Shown here one piece after another: positions 32,101-39,851 of a DNA stretch of 64,000 nucleotides (within the stretch, counting starts at the first letter, position 1; every line of letters begins with the position of its first letter). Origin of the DNA: Symsagittifera roscoffensis (lineage: Eukaryota; Xenacoelomorpha; Acoela; Convolutidae). The stretch covers positions 54,712,397 through 54,776,396 of the forward strand of contig NC_087065.1 in NCBI RefSeq assembly GCF_963678635.1, written 5' to 3'. Both the position numbers and the translations under genes were made by a program. The notes under the pieces are model-generated. The model saw only the letters and a list, made by a program, of their open reading frames with translations, was not told the origin of the DNA and did no database searches.

Positions 32101-35100
32101 GTTGTTCATATATGACAGATTCATAGTCATTTTCGACTTTTATCATATTGATAGCAAGAGTGTTTTCAGTATCACTTTCTGAATCTGATGATGTACAATT
32201 TATTTGATTGAGTTGTAACGTATCAGTAACTGTGTCATCAATACCTGGGGGGTCTGATGTTGTTTCTGGGTTAGATTGTACTTGATTGATTTGCCTTTGA
32301 TGTTTAGGTGTATTACTTCTATGACGATTATTAGAATTATTATAGTTATTATTATTCCTATGTGGTGATTGGGAATAATTTCTGTAACGATTATTATAAC
32401 TTGGGTGTCGATTTTGTGAATTATTTCGCGATCTGTTTTGGTAGTTATTGTTTGGTCTGTTATAGTTCGATCTATTATATGAGTTATTCCTTGATCGATT
32501 GTTCGGATAATTCTGGTTTCGGTTGTTTGAATAACTTCTATTTCGATTATAGGAGTAGTTTCTATTCCTATTGTATGATGAATTTCGTGATTGGTTGTTT
32601 GGATAGTAGTTATTTCTTGATTGGGAATTAGATCTAGAAACAAATCGTTGTGTATTTGAATTTGATCTGGAGTAGTTATTTCTACTATTTGGTCTATTGT
32701 AGTGATTTTGTGATGAATTTTGTGTATTTCTTCGTTCTGGTGATCTTCCTCTATAACTTGAGTTATATGGAGATTGATTTCTTGTATAACTTGTATTGTT
32801 CGGAAGTGGCTTTCCTGAACTGTTGTTGCTGTATACATTTTTGTTTGGTAGATTTTGATCTTTTTTCATGTATTGATAGAATGATTTATTTGGTTCTTTG
32901 TATTTTTGAGGTTTATTTTGATTGTCTTGCTGTTTTTGTCTACATTCGGAAATACTATGTCCGTATCGTCGGCAATAATTACACCATTTTTTGAAAGATG
33001 GTTTGCCTTTGAAGTTTGGGTTCTTTTCATAAATATTGAGTATTTCAGTGATTTTTTCAACGAGGTCTGTCTCTGATTCCTGTATATTATTAATATTAGT
33101 GGGAGTCGTTTCAATTTTGTTAACGTATTGTAATTTCAGATTTTCCGTTTCTTCTAGTTTCATCGTGATTTCTGCTTGTTCTAATTTGTCTACTAGTTTT
33201 CGAAAATCTAAATCGGGTTCTCGAATTGAAGAAGGATGGGATGCTCTCTTTTTTATTGCTATTTTCCTTAATTGTGGTGTTAAGGTCATCATTAAGATTT
33301 CTGTCATCTTTGTGTTTTTATAGTCATGTGTATTTAATGAATATGCTTTTCGAACTAGTGTTTCGATTCGTACTGCTATTTGCTTGATGGTTTCGTTTGG
33401 TAATCTGCGAATTTCATTACATAAAACTCTTTGTTGTTGTTTGTTTCTTTCGGAGTCAAACATTTTTGAAAATTCTTGTGTAAATCTTTTCCAGTTTGAT
33501 TTTATTTCTAGAGGTAGTACTGAAAACCATTTTTGGGCTGCGCCATCTAAGGTTGTTTGTATTAACGCTGTGCGTCGATGTATCCAGTTTTGATGTAGTG
33601 GCGTATTAATTGGTTCAGGTCCAATGTTTAAAATCAGGTTTGCTGTTACTGCATTTAAATAATCTTCTACAGAGTATTCAGGGTCTGTTCCTGTGAAAAC
33701 CATTAAAGGTTTGTTTGATGTTATTGATGATCCACCCATAAGGTATGGATTCATTGTCATTTGTAATGATTCTGCTGCATTTGGCATTTGAGAAAAATTT
33801 GAAAGTTGGTTTCTTGTTATTTCATGTTGTTGAAGATAATATGGGAGTGGTATTTCATTTTGCATTTGTGATGGTTGATACGAGTGTGCAGTCATTGGAT
33901 TTTGTTGTTGAATTGGTTGAAAAGATTGTGTATTAATTGGATTTTGTTGTTGAATTGGTTGTTGATATTGTGCATCTATCGGTTGTGGAGATAAATTCCT
34001 ATGATTTGTACGTGTTTTCTGTATTCCTTGTCTACGATATTCTTGAGTATTTTGTGCAAATATATCTGGTTGTAAGAAATCATCATCTGAGGATAAATAA
34101 TCCATTTGATAAGATGTCTGTTTTTTATTTTTATTTTGTTGAAAAAATGGGTAATTTTCACTATGATCCCGTGGAGGATTTGTTTGGAAATTTGTTGAAT
34201 TAGGTTGGGTCATTGGGTTATCCCAATTTCGAGATCTTGTATATTGGTTAAAATTTCTTTGTGGTTGATTATATGTTTTTGATGGATGTGTATAATTATA
34301 ATTATGGTCTGCAAAGTTGTTTCTAGTGAATGTTTTGCGTGTTTTTGATGGTATTGTCATGGGTCTGTATGTTTGGTAATTCATATGTGAATATTTAGGG
34401 GCAACCGAAGGTTTAACGGTTGATTGTAAGGTTACCTGTGTTTGTGAAGGATTTGTATTTCTTGGTGTTGTTAAATTTGGGCGTATTGGTGAAATACTTT
34501 GTTGTGTAGTTGTTGTGTGTACAATTTCTTCATTTATGAAGTGTGATGGTGTCTGGATATCTTGTTGAGTAAGATTCCTAGTTCCATTGAGGTTTTCGTT
34601 GTGTATGACTGTAGAGTTTAAACTATTATTTTGTGTATCGGGTAAAAATGTATTATAGTTTAATGGTGTTGCATCAATGGTTAATGGTATTACTTTTACA
34701 TAATCTCTTATGTAAGATATCGTACTTATTGCTTGACTTGAGATTGATTGTGGGAAGCTTATAAATGCGGGATGAGACCATTCGGGGTCCCAAACATAAT
34801 CTGATTGTTCTGTGATAGCGGTATCATCGTTCGAGTTTTGGGGTCTAAAATTTTTTCTTGCTTGTGCAATTAAATCAATATTATGTGTGAAATAATCTAT
34901 TATGAACCATGCCAAGATTTTTTGTAAATCGTGTTTGGTATGTTGTGAAACGTCGTCTTTCGTGAAATTTTCTTTAATGATGTTTAAATAACTAGAGAGT
35001 AGTGTGATTTCATGTCGTACTCTTAAATGTTTAGATGTTTCTGTCGGTGAGACATTTGTTAATGGTAGTTCATTTTCTAATATCGAAATATAACTATATA

Positions 35101-35506
35101 TTATTGCGAAAACTTCATTGGTGAAAATGGAGTTTGCTCTTTGTGAGTTATGGTATTGGATGCTTTTTATATATTCTGAAAAAACTTTTGAAAATTCTAA
35201 ATCAAGATCGTCTGTTTGAATAGTATATGTTCTATTATTATGGTTTGGGGAAGTGAATTCTATAGAGTAGATTCCATACTGTTGTGTTATGTTGCATATA
35301 TCTTTTAGATAGTGATCTATGATTTGTCTTTTGATTTTTACATCGGGGAACTCTGTTTTACATGGACTAATTCCGGGTTCAAATAAATTTACGAGTAAAT
35401 TTTGACAAAATATGTGTTGTCCTCTATCGGTATCTGCATCTACTATAAAAGGAAAGATTTCATCATCATCTGGAGTTTCTTCACCTGGAGTGTGCGTTGA
35501 GCTCAT
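29180..35506 (-). CDS. gag-pol: Gag-protease-reverse transcriptase-RNase H polyprotein, 2108 aa
   Basis: Residues 1 to about 590 are an extended N-terminal region that becomes Gln/Asn/Pro-rich. About 600-790 resembles a gypsy-type capsid region (around WFSVLP). A CCHC zinc knuckle (CNYCRRYGHSISEC) lies at about 842-855 and is followed by a long Asn/Arg/Ser-rich tract to about 1100. The aspartic protease has IDSGAES at about 1228-1234. RT has LDARYLN near 1635 and the catalytic YLDD near 1737. RNase H has CDAS near 1885 and TDHKP later. Gag and pol are in one frame with no stop between them, unlike many retroviruses. Start choice: AUG at 35506 lies 25 nt before the stop of the upstream ORF, and an in-frame stop lies just upstream of it. 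The frame ends shortly after RNase H; integrase continues in -1. Confidence 0.95.
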   Translation of the reverse strand: MSSTHTPGEETPDDDEIFPFIVDADTDRGQHIFCQNLLVNLFEPGISPCKTEFPDVKIKRQIIDHYLKDICNITQQYGIYSIEFTSPNHNNRTYTIQTDDLDLEFSKVFSEYIKSIQYHNSQRANSIFTNEVFAIIYSYISILENELPLTNVSPTETSKHLRVRHEITLLSSYLNIIKENFTKDDVSQHTKHDLQKILAWFIIDYFTHNIDLIAQARKNFRPQNSNDDTAITEQSDYVWDPEWSHPAFISFPQSISSQAISTISYIRDYVKVIPLTIDATPLNYNTFLPDTQNNSLNSTVIHNENLNGTRNLTQQDIQTPSHFINEEIVHTTTTQQSISPIRPNLTTPRNTNPSQTQVTLQSTVKPSVAPKYSHMNYQTYRPMTIPSKTRKTFTRNNFADHNYNYTHPSKTYNQPQRNFNQYTRSRNWDNPMTQPNSTNFQTNPPRDHSENYPFFQQNKNKKQTSYQMDYLSSDDDFLQPDIFAQNTQEYRRQGIQKTRTNHRNLSPQPIDAQYQQPIQQQNPINTQSFQPIQQQNPMTAHSYQPSQMQNEIPLPYYLQQHEITRNQLSNFSQMPNAAESLQMTMNPYLMGGSSITSNKPLMVFTGTDPEYSVEDYLNAVTANLILNIGPEPINTPLHQNWIHRRTALIQTTLDGAAQKWFSVLPLEIKSNWKRFTQEFSKMFDSERNKQQQRVLCNEIRRLPNETIKQIAVRIETLVRKAYSLNTHDYKNTKMTEILMMTLTPQLRKIAIKKRASHPSSIREPDLDFRKLVDKLEQAEITMKLEETENLKLQYVNKIETTPTNINNIQESETDLVEKITEILNIYEKNPNFKGKPSFKKWCNYCRRYGHSISECRQKQQDNQNKPQKYKEPNKSFYQYMKKDQNLPNKNVYSNNSSGKPLPNNTSYTRNQSPYNSSYRGRSPERRNTQNSSQNHYNRPNSRNNYSRSNSNTQRFVSRSNSQSRNNYYPNNQSRNSSYNRNRNYSYNRNRSYSNNRNQNYPNNRSRNNSYNRSNYNRPNNNYQNRSRNNSQNRHPSYNNRYRNYSQSPHRNNNNYNNSNNRHRSNTPKHQRQINQVQSNPETTSDPPGIDDTVTDTLQLNQINCTSSDSESDTENTLAINMIKVENDYESVIYEQPFSSHIYENQSEFLQNYYTTPINSTPTTQETNAKNTTEQPNQNVKTKCLNTNHIYQNIQKEQPKEKIWTIPFLLESPRNKEFQPPDLEIDFLIDSGAESNIINIPTWNEIKTLHPKLTPLETSSKLATAQGSTLINYGKIQLFLLPTRTMEQSKILNKPFKQIFHITDIKYNIIGIPFISKYIPTINILNSKILIKDKYTKTKETSLTFFQRLNKQPPFFSKFYPIFNQQRKHLKPLSGNIYNFSIKQVHQYDKEQNKQKFYMSDFEFKPIHKFFKITISSIKYLKNSNSDIISLHVYNNTPYQVTLPLGLLGYCETNATISPIHEKAYRVNNILQLLDICQSTILNEELSINNIISNENRNTDYFTKTPYFKPTFNISNYTEDQQKFLTMFNFQHSQITQDEFEKLAKQLIKYSSVYATSKFDVGKISSSLHLPLKPDAVFKKQRASKVPIHLHDKVNRLLDILEQYNIISPVNKEEQPKGNTFINPVIILAKGESLKIVLDARYLNSLIDESKCNWPIEPIQVILTKINGKYFTTADMNSAYNQMPLDEQSRRLTQFVIGNQQYEFNRLFYGISIGPAAFSAFMSKIFRPLILKKNAITYLDDVFMQSQTKDEMFKVLEKYHQILQNENLKAAPDKSHFFLTRVKFLGHNIERKTITPLKSRIDAIQKLQPPTNKKKIQEFLGMLNFLSKYVYKMQLYLRPFYNILRQQNNFEWNTEHQTRFDEIKKLLTEQISNTIPDPNQPFYAMCDASNFGIGAALLQSHNGTNKMNLISANSRLFTQAELRLSTLMRECTAIIYTLTEYEFLILGSKHPTVLFTDHKPIIFLFTQKSNPNHRVYRFQLILMKFPNLHIVWTAGKNLALPDTLSRNTPPELLTRKTTVEIPKNIKFYLAENETSPRLECKYAVKTDIEQSQINNLQHFPLYLDCQNNHYEVDLLGTSTFKPIPYSQWIKNNTQQKRTKQHLPKKTIFH
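29195..29201 (-). promoter_or_regulatory. Candidate -1 frameshift site at the pol-int overlap
   Basis: In the gag-pol frame the RNA reads CCU AAA AAG. The -1 frame is closed by UAA at 29201-29199 and the 0 frame closes at 29182-29180, so any slip must happen in this short window. U AAA AAG is not a perfect X XXY YYZ heptamer, because the P-site codon would mispair. A-site slipping on AAA/AAG runs is known, for example A AAA AAG in bacterial dnaX. No downstream pseudoknot was established. Confidence 0.5.
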
Positions 35507-35948
35507 TTTTTCTTTCGATGACTGTTAATATGTAATTATTAATGTGTCGAATTGGTTGATTCCAATTGTATAGATGTACTGGTTTGTGTTTGTACTGTTT
35601 TTTTATTCTTCTTTTTCCTCTTTGTGATGAATTTGAAGTTGTTTCTGAGTCAGAAAAATATAATTGATCGTGAAGTGGGTAATTTTTATCTATTGATTCT
35701 TTTAGTTTGTAAAGTTCGTCTAAACTGTTGGTTTCTGATTCTGAAAATGCGTTTCGATTTTTTGAAAATCTTTTTCGTGTTATTTGTCTTTGTTTTGTTA
35801 TTATTTTCCTCTTTAGTGTTTGTCGTTTTGTTCGAATGTATCCAACTGTTTGTGTATGAGGTGTGATTACAAGGTCGTATTTTTTGTTATCTATTTCACA
35901 ATTGTGTAAAATGATTGTTTGTTTATTTCCTAGGTTTTTAAATGACAT
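35481..35948 (-). CDS. Basic 155-aa ORF upstream of gag
   Basis: This is the first ORF above 100 codons in the element's sense direction. The protein is Lys/Arg-rich in its middle (residues about 38-65, with KRKIITKQRQITRKR-type clusters), then acidic/Ser-rich around 66-105, then basic again. It has no zinc knuckle, membrane segment or signal peptide. Its 3' end overlaps the start of gag-pol by 26 nt in a different frame (gag-pol is +1). An upstream accessory ORF is unusual for gypsy elements. Possible roles such as nucleic-acid binding or nuclear targeting are inferred only from composition. It is probably real, because it is open, long for this AT-rich DNA and packed against gag-pol. Confidence 0.65.
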   Translation of the reverse strand: MSFKNLGNKQTIILHNCEIDNKKYDLVITPHTQTVGYIRTKRQTLKRKIITKQRQITRKRFSKNRNAFSESETNSLDELYKLKESIDKNYPLHDQLYFSDSETTSNSSQRGKRRIKKQYKHKPVHLYNWNQPIRHINNYILTVIERKNELNAHSR

Positions 35949-36463
35949 AAGGTTTAGAATGACGGATGCAAAGGTTGTTAAATGATTTCTATTTTCCTAA
36001 ACTGTTAGTTCTTACGATTTTTTGGTTAGCTTAGCCTGGGTCTATTTGTTCAGGGTTGGAGAGAAAAGTATATCGATTCCGAAGAATGATTTTTACTTTC
36101 TCGTGACTAGTATAAGCTAAGGTGTTAACTTACTTAATCTTACTTAGGGGTAGTGATTGTGTTCAAGGGTTGGAGAATAGTAAATCGATCCACAAGGTTC
36201 AGGTATAATTAGAACGCGAGTAGTTCGTTAGATACTATTTTAAACTTACTAAGTCTAAGATTTATCCTGGGTCTGGTAAGAGGGGGGGTCAAGTGAAGGA
36301 TGAATAACCGAAGTTCTTCACTATTTATCCTAATTTGAATGATTAGTTTTGTTTAAAAATTTCTATTAGTCTTAGGTCTTTAGAAAGGGTTGGGTAGTGA
36401 ATCGACGTTTGAGGTCGTTAGACACTAATTAAGTGGGTGGGGGAGAACAAAGTTGTTCTGTTT

Positions 36464-36548
36464 GATCCAAGGATAAGCCTTGATGATCAAATTTGAAATT
36501 TAATTAAGTAGAAAATGATTTAAGATCCAAGGATAAGCCTTGATGATC
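36464..36548. repeat. Two 25-bp stem-loop repeats spaced exactly 60 bp
   Basis: The words at 36464-36488 and 36524-36548 are identical over 25 bp. Each contains CAAGG and CCTTG arms around ATAAG, so each can fold into a small hairpin. Being in the leader of the retroelement RNA, they are candidates for packaging or dimer-linkage signals. Confidence 0.75.
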
Positions 36549-36877
36549 TGGTTTTAAAATTAAGTGACTTTAAGTTTTAATAAAGTTTTAAATTTGTGTA
36601 AAGGAAAGATTTAGTGTTTTATGATGTTAGTGAGTTGATGATTGCTGTTATGTTTTAGGTGATGAAGCTGGAACAACAGGATGATTTATGATTACTAACC
36701 ATTTATTGTCATGCTACTAATTTTTATTTTTATTTTCCAATAAATATTTTTCAAACATGTTTTGTATATTACTGCAGAGTTTTAGGAAAACGATCTTAGA
36801 TCTTTTTATCAATCGTTATTGTATAATATTAATTTTGTTTAGCGCCTGAAATGATTTTGAAGAGTAACTTCAAGGTT

Positions 36878-37111
36878 TTATGTTTGCAAATGGAAATCTA
36901 AATTCATTGCAAGTAGTATTCGAAATATAAAAGTTTGTTCTGGCTTTTGCCGAACTATCATATAACTATACGGCAAGTTTCTACTTTGTCGTATGTCGTC
37001 TTTGGTTCGAGGTCTTCTTCCAATTCCGGGTAGTTCTGTTATGGTTCGGAATATTGGCTCTGATCTATTGAGTCGGAGAGACATTTCAATTAAATTATTG
37101 TCGTATAACAT
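36878..37111 (-). CDS. Leader ORF, 77 aa
   Basis: The ORF starts at the first AUG downstream of the primer-binding-site candidate and runs 77 codons. The product is basic (many Arg) with no membrane segment and no motif I recognise. It could be a short regulatory upstream ORF. It could also be a coding 5' exon that provides an AUG to downstream frames by splicing: a GT in an AAAGTAGAAA context lies inside it (sense GT at 36984-36983). Both are inference, and the ORF may also be chance. Confidence 0.35.
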   Translation of the reverse strand: MLYDNNLIEMSLRLNRSEPIFRTITELPGIGRRPRTKDDIRQSRNLPYSYMIVRQKPEQTFIFRILLAMNLDFHLQT

Positions 37112-37179
37112 TTTGTAAATGTTTTTGTCTAATTTCTAATCTATTTTTGGTTAATTCTAATCTAGTAAGGTCTTGTTCG

Positions 37180-37197
37180 AGACTTATGGTCGCACCA
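37180..37197 (-). promoter_or_regulatory. Primer-binding-site candidate
   Basis: Two nucleotides after the sense end of the 5' LTR the sequence TGGTGCGACC begins. TGG complements the 3' CCA of a tRNA, and position and spacing fit a minus-strand primer site. The tRNA cannot be named from this window: the following bases do not fit a T-arm cleanly, so complementarity may be short. Confidence 0.5.
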
Positions 37198-37199
37198 GA

Positions 37200-37607
37200 T
37201 GAGTTAGGACTGGAGTGTAACTCATAGAGTAATTTCGGATAGGGTACACCGTCTGCTCGTCACGCTATCTTATTTTCGGCCGGATAGATTCGTGCAACTT
37301 CTTAGTCTAATACCGATCCTAATCTTACTCTTATACTATCTAGTCTCAGGTTGTTTAACTAGTCTCTGCTAGGCTCAATAGATCTAGGGTATACTGGTTT
37401 ATTGCGGCTGCTGAAGTGCTCGGGAGAGTCCAACTAATTTCTAAGTTAAATTCAAATCTCTCTGGTGCTGAAATTACAAGTAACTTCAGCACTTACAAAT
37501 AAGTGGGTTGTTAGTTAGATGGATCATGATTGGTTAATATTAAATACTTTACATTGGTAAAACATTTAATTTATCCAATCATAAAATATAGTTTAGATCA
37601 GGTTCCA
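37200..37607 (-). repeat. 5' LTR (408 bp)
   Basis: In sense orientation it begins TGGAACC and ends CTAACTCA, giving TG...CA ends. It appears base-identical to 18766-19173. It contains CCAAT-like words near its sense 5' end, an AATAAA signal (plus-strand TTTATT at 37398-37403) and a strong hairpin at 37465-37492. It should supply the promoter for the minus-strand transcript. Confidence 0.95.
37465..37492 (-). promoter_or_regulatory. LTR hairpin, 13-bp stem
   Basis: GTGCTGAA pairs with TTCAGCAC. The stem extends to 13 bp with one G-T wobble around a 2-nt centre. The same hairpin is in the 3' LTR at 19031-19058. Hairpins in LTR RNA can act in polyadenylation or as protein-binding elements. Its role here is inference. 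Confidence 0.55.
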
Positions 37608-37611
37608 GTTT
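37608..37611. repeat. Target-site duplication GTTT, right copy
   Basis: This is the partner of 18762-18765. The following sequence continues the same repeat tract that ends at 18765. Confidence 0.75.
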
Positions 37612-39650
37612 TCAGAAATTGTTGACAATTTTTTGATTGAGTCAAGTGAGTTTGGAAAAACGCGAACAATCCATTTGCATATCATTCCATACTCACCGAA
37701 AGTTGTATGACAATTCTCCGAATAGCTTTTTCTGCTTATAAAAATTATATGATAAGAAGTTTTCTACATATGATACCTGTATAACCCTTTTCAGTAAAAT
37801 AGAAAAAGGGGGCTCGCTTCAAAGTTTTATGTTGCGTCCAAAAATGCAACAACTTGGAGTTTTTGTATAAAAGAAAGCCGGCAAGAATCAAGTATTTGAA
37901 GTGCATTCGAAGAGTCGTCAAGTAACTTGATGATTTCAGTTTTATACTCAGTAAACAGCTACAGTAAACAGCTTAAGTTTGCAAAAATTACTGCACTTGA
38001 AAACTGTTACCTTTGTGCCACTGGGTTTTCAGGGCTTGGTTTTGCTATTTCCCACGAAACTATTCATAAAATCCATCATCCTAATACGTCTAGGAAACTC
38101 AATTTTTTGTGTGTTAGAACAAATTTTTTTTCTGTCCGGGCATTTTTCATCTTTCATCTGTAAGATACTGACCTGAACTGACATTTATTAGTTTCAATCT
38201 AAGGAGTAAATGCTTGTCATTAAATTCCATTAATGGAAAAATGCATGTCATACTATTCCATTAATGGAAAAAAGGCTGGTCGTCCTAACTTCAGACATTT
38301 TTGCTTCTATGGAAAAGTACGAATTTGTATACAAATCTTTTATTCCATTAATGAAAATTGTATGACCAGCATTTGGTCAACCCGGGTTGCGCTTCCCTGA
38401 ATGTTTTTTTTTTCAATCTAAATAAAACCATCTCTGCTTCCGTGTTGAACCCCTTTATCTAAAAAGGTGTAGCTTACAAATACTTACATGAAATCCATTT
38501 AAGCAATGTTCCTATTACCTGTAATTTTTATTAAAAATGTGTATGACTAGCGATTTTTAGTTCTTTGAAACTGATAAATCTCATTATCAAGAACTTAAAA
38601 ACCATAGAATAAAAAAATCATACTTTGTGAATAATGGATAATAGTTTTTAAAGAAACAGTTGTATTATTTTTGAATTTTTGTAAAGATAAAAATTGGTTG
38701 ATAAGCATACGAATCAAATTGAAACTTCAAAATTAGAGGGGAAAATTTTTGTTCCGACCATTGAAAGTGAGTAGGAACTTTGTATTCGGCTGGGTTTCAG
38801 TTTTTTCTTTTTGTTTTCCTTGCAAAATCAGGTACCACAAATAATCTGCGGACTGGGTTGAGTGAGATATCATATAAAAACCTTTTCAGTCGCAATTCGA
38901 AATCGAACCACAGTAAGAACTTTCCGAAAAGATTTTCTAGTGTCGAGAAAGACCGGTTTGAAATTATTAATTTCTGGTCTTAATTTGAACGATTAAAGCA
39001 AGCGAGCAGGTTTTTTTTGTTTACCACGCCAATATCAACTACCAGAAATAATCATCGGACTAGGTTGAGTGATATATCAAATCAATTTTTTTTTCAGTCG
39101 TGATTCGAACGACATCGAAAAATTGAAAAATTTTTCCCGGTGTTGAGAAAAATCGGCTTGAAATTTTTAACTTTCCGTCTAATTTCGAGCGGGTGATCAG
39201 GCTTACATTAGCTTATTTATGCTTAAATTGAACCTTGAAAAATTAGTTTTTTCTAATGAATTTAGTTTCTGGAGTTTTAAACTTCATCTTAGGAATCGAA
39301 AATTTATAGCATTTGGGAAAAAAGTTTTGAAAAATTATTAAAACATGAATGTTTTTTTTTGTTTTTTTTTTAAATTTTTCTTGTTATTTGTCTTCAAAAA
39401 CTGTTTTCCAATCTGCATAACTTGCACTGACTGACTAAAATGCACAAGTTTTACTTTTTTGATCAGATTCTTTTATCACACCAAGCCGAAAAATTAAGAC
39501 TAATGATTGGACTAATTTTTATGACTGGTCGGAACATTCTGTGCTGTTTGCACAGTAACCGACTTTCCTTGTTTTTTTATTTATTTTTTGTAGTTCAAAA
39601 ATGCATCTATGCCTAAGTAAACATTTTCCAGAAAAAACTTTTGCATCCAC
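37612..39650. other. Flanking repeat-rich sequence, no gene recognised
   Basis: It continues the repeat tract broken by the LTR element. It contains two perfect TTCCATTAATGGAA palindromes (38225-38238 and 38256-38269) and a third with one mismatch near 38343. The short ORFs at 37927-38176 lie within a repeat unit and are not treated as genes. Confidence 0.5.
38817..39190. repeat. Tandem pair of about 170-bp repeats
   Basis: The units at about 38817-38990 and 39025-39190 share CGGACTRGGTTGAGTGAKATATCA, CAGTCGYRATTCGAA and RTYGAGAAARAYCGGYTTGAAATT words. A third copy lies inverted at about 45270-45430. No coding potential is seen. Confidence 0.65.
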
Positions 39651-39652
39651 AG

Positions 39653-39708
39653 AAATGGCACAGAAAACTCTTCTGAGGATAAATATGAAAATATGGAGAG
39701 CATTGTGC
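39653..39708 (+). other. Probable 5' untranslated exon of the EF-hand gene
   Basis: The 56-nt interval is bounded by an acceptor-like GCATCCACAG and a strong donor, GTAAGT at 39709. Joined to the next exon at 39824, the coding frame meets a TGA inside this piece, so it would be non-coding and translation would start at 39852. It could also be a chance pair of sites. Confidence 0.4.
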
Positions 39709-39851
39709 GTAAGTCGAGGGATTTTCGACCGAATGTTTTTTGAGTCGAAGCGTTTTTCGCCATGCTTTTATGATGCCTGATGCATGTATATCTGCTGCGT
39801 CTAATCAAATCAAATTTCCACAGGGAAATAACTAACCAAAGAGATCAGGAG

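Larger units (their letters stand above)
35949..37179 (-). other. 5' leader of the retroelement
   Basis: About 1.2 kb lies between the primer site and the first sizeable ORF. It contains a 77-codon ORF from the first AUG after the primer site (36878-37111) and a duplicated stem-loop motif at 36464-36488 and 36524-36548. A leader of this length would normally hold packaging and dimerisation signals and splice donors. Candidate donor dinucleotides are many and none can be chosen from sequence alone. Confidence 0.6.
18766..37607 (-). mobile_element. Giant envelope-bearing Ty3/gypsy-type LTR retroelement, apparently intact
   Basis: The element spans 18,842 bp between two 408-bp direct repeats and is flanked by GTTT. 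All long ORFs run on the minus strand. The order protease, RT, RNase H, integrase defines the Ty3/gypsy (Metaviridae-like) type. An env-like ORF follows, as in errantiviruses and other env-bearing gypsy lineages. Most gypsy elements are 4-10 kb, so this one is about twice the usual upper size. The extra length comes from a long Gag N-terminus, a basic upstream ORF, a cluster of small and AUG-less ORFs, a 599-aa ORF after env, and long 5' and 3' untranslated stretches. The sense strand is visibly poor in G. The long frames are open and the LTRs look identical, which implies recent insertion and possible activity. Confidence 0.95.

Noticed and set aside
29072-35866. Many plus-strand ORFs across gag-pol (for example 32650-32994 and 33036-33323)
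   Set aside because: They are shadows of the long minus-strand frame, hydrophobic because A-rich sense codons read as T-rich in antisense.
37927-38176. Overlapping short ORFs just right of the LTR element
   Set aside because: They fall in a repeat unit related to 16.6-18.6 kb and have no protein motif.
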